Of a stretch of DNA of 64,000 nucleotides, positions 62,737 to 64,000 are shown piece by piece. Both the position numbers and the translations under genes were made by a program. The DNA is from an uncultured Pelagibacteraceae bacterium. GTDB lineage: Bacteria > Pseudomonadota > Alphaproteobacteria > Pelagibacterales > Pelagibacteraceae. Numbering within the stretch: the first letter of the stretch is position 1; each line of letters begins with the position of its first letter. The notes beneath the pieces are model-generated. The model was not told the DNA's origin and searched no databases. It saw only the letters and a list, made by a program, of their open reading frames with translations. The stretch lies in assembly GCA_902529645.1 (NCBI GenBank), contig CABZXO010000002.1, forward strand, positions 62,001-126,000, read 5' to 3'.

Positions 62737-64000
62737 TTAGTGTGATTTACCAAGAATTGATTTACCACTTGGTACACGTACATCATCAACCATTTTTTGA
62801 GTAGCTTTATCTGGTTCTGCAGTCATTAAACTAACTACTACCATTAAAACTAAACTAACAGCTGATCCGAAGATACCAAATGTTAACTGTGTAATTCCTA
62901 GGAATCCGCTTCCACCAGTTCGTACCCAAACTAAGTACCATGCACCGGCGATTAGACCACCTAGCATACCAGCAATCGCACCTTGTCTATTAGCTCTCTT
63001 CCACCATACACCAAGTACAAGTGGGAAGAACAATCCAGACATCGCAAAATCAAAAGCCCAGATAACCGAACCTAAGATTCCTTGAATCTCCATTGCTGCA
63101 ATAGTTGCTCCAGCAAAACCAATTATTACAAGTAATACCCTAGCAACAAGTAGTCGTTTTGCAGTTTCCGCTTTTGGATCAATGATCTTATAGTAAACAT
63201 CATGTGATATAGCGTTTGCAATCGCTAGAATCAAACCATCAGCAGTAGACATGGCAGCTGCCATACCTCCTGCAGCAACTAGACCTGAAATTACATAAGG
63301 TAATCCAGCTATCTCTGGTGTTGCTAATACAACGGCTTTACCACCCATGAAGAACTCATTTAATTCAAGAGTTCCATTTCCGTTAAAGTCGCTGATAAAC
63401 ATTAGGTTTGCTTGGTTCCAGTTTTGGTACCAATCTATCGCTTCCACTTCTGCAAATGTCTTACCGATAATACCAGTTGGTAAATTCGGGTCTATCAATG
63501 ATAACTTAGATAATGTAGCTAACATTGGAGCAGAAGAATAAAGTAGGAAGATAAAGAATAATGACCAACCTACTGATTTTCTAGCTGCTTTTACACTTGG
63601 AGTAGTAAAGTATCTCATCATCACGTGTGGTAATGAAGCTGTTCCCATCATCATCGCTAATGCTAATGAAATAAATGCCCAAGGTGTAGCGTTAACTGCA
63701 GAGTGAGCTTTAGTTATTCCTGCTAAGCCTTTCGGTACTGATTTTAGATCAGCAGCTGCGTTTTTAACAAAACCGAACTGTTGTTCTAATTCACCAATTC
63801 TAGCTACCTCATCAGCTAACATAAAGTGAGGGAAGAAACCCGCACCCATTTTGTTACTGATCCAGAATACTGGAAGTAGGTATGCTATAATTAGTACAAT
63901 ATATTGTGCAACCTGTGTCCAAGTTACCCCTCTCATACCACCTAACATTGAACATAATAAGATACTTATTAGTCCAACATAAACTGCGTATTGGAATGGG
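62737..64000 (-). CDS. sodium:solute symporter (acetate/carboxylate-type), 3' part
   Basis: The frame stays open past the track start (63948) to the window edge ('PFQYAVYVGLISILLCSMLGG'), so the 5' end is missing. Several membrane helices are visible. 'GGMRGVTWTQVAQYIVLIIAYLLPVF', 'ALAMMMGTASLPHVMMRYFTTPSVKAARKSVGWS' and 'YVISGLVAAGGMAAAMSTADGLILAIANAISHD' are hallmarks of the SSS family, closest to ActP-type / VC_2705-type cation:acetate symporters. Na+-coupled uptake of a small organic acid is likely; the exact substrate is not determined. Base use is richer in G+C than average here, as in the porin, suggesting high expression. A strong terminator follows. Confidence 0.9.
   Translation of the reverse strand, partial: PFQYAVYVGLISILLCSMLGGMRGVTWTQVAQYIVLIIAYLLPVFWISNKMGAGFFPHFMLADEVARIGELEQQFGFVKNAAADLKSVPKGLAGITKAHSAVNATPWAFISLALAMMMGTASLPHVMMRYFTTPSVKAARKSVGWSLFFIFLLYSSAPMLATLSKLSLIDPNLPTGIIGKTFAEVEAIDWYQNWNQANLMFISDFNGNGTLELNEFFMGGKAVVLATPEIAGLPYVISGLVAAGGMAAAMSTADGLILAIANAISHDVYYKIIDPKAETAKRLLVARVLLVIIGFAGATIAAMEIQGILGSVIWAFDFAMSGLFFPLVLGVWWKRANRQGAIAGMLGGLIAGAWYLVWVRTGGSGFLGITQLTFGIFGSAVSLVLMVVVSLMTAEPDKATQKMVDDVRVPSGKSILGKSH

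Noticed and set aside
1-64000. CRISPR arrays, insertion sequences, phage genes or rRNA operons
   Set aside because: No spaced direct-repeat arrays, transposase-like proteins, terminal inverted repeats, phage structural genes or rRNA-like sequences were noticed on either strand.

Overview
The window looks like a chromosome segment of a SAR11-clade alphaproteobacterium (Candidatus Pelagibacter type). The DNA is strongly AT-rich, with long A and T runs inside genes. Genes are packed with 1-11 bp overlaps or a few bases between them. The proteins are Lys/Asn/Ile-rich, and gene order follows alphaproteobacterial blocks (hemE / origin / ppsR-maf-aroE-coaE-dnaQ-secB; mnmE-mnmG-rsmG-parA-parB; hslUV next to his genes; grpE-dnaK-dnaJ). 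No insertion sequence, prophage, CRISPR array or rRNA gene was seen. No stretch above 300 bases lacks a gene; the longest gap (267 bp, 39325-39591) is the proposed replication origin.

Layout. 1-8.4 kb, mostly minus strand: partial phoH, miaB, a 2OG-Fe(II) oxygenase-like gene, fur, a short tsaB, a secreted polysaccharide deacetylase (+), a Bax-like glucosaminidase, nfu, trpS, and murJ with an apparent frameshift. 8.4-24 kb: maeB, a BON lipoprotein, rsmI with an LpoA-like gene, rdgB, grpE-dnaK-dnaJ, dapB-nth-adenosine kinase, a 39-codon ArfA-like gene missing from the ORF track, a winged-helix regulator, an L,D-transpeptidase, the YggS-like gene, a ThiE-like gene and a major porin. 24-28 kb: a DUF3576-type lipoprotein, leuS-lptE-holA.

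28.3-39.3 kb is an unbroken minus-strand run: parB-parA-rsmG-mnmG, mnmE, a TPR-sulfotransferase, rho, hemJ-hemH-hemE. A perfect 16-bp parS palindrome sits inside rsmG. At 39.3-39.6 kb transcription switches to the plus strand across an AT-rich gap with DnaA-box-like sequences. This is the place (between hemE and the ppsR/RP001 gene) where oriC lies in Caulobacter and Rickettsia. 39.6-50.9 kb: ppsR-maf-aroE-coaE-dnaQ, secB/fxsA, Tim44-domain gene, smr, hslUV, and a his operon (hisB-H-small lipoprotein-A-F-E-HIT-GNAT). 51-64 kb: lolA/ftsK, a UbiH-type hydroxylase, a Lon N-domain protein, two adjacent TPR genes (one a sulfotransferase, one ending in an unrecognised Cys-rich domain), tRNA-Gly(GCC), a pterin carbinolamine dehydratase, purH-heparinase II/III-like-rpe, a YggT-like membrane protein, and the 3' part of a sodium:solute symporter gene.

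Most of the window is housekeeping. The points most worth checking are the origin/parS pair, the murJ frameshift, the overlooked arfA-like and his-operon lipoprotein genes, the unrecognised Cys-rich TPR protein, and repeated cases of divergent genes whose 5' ends overlap or abut.
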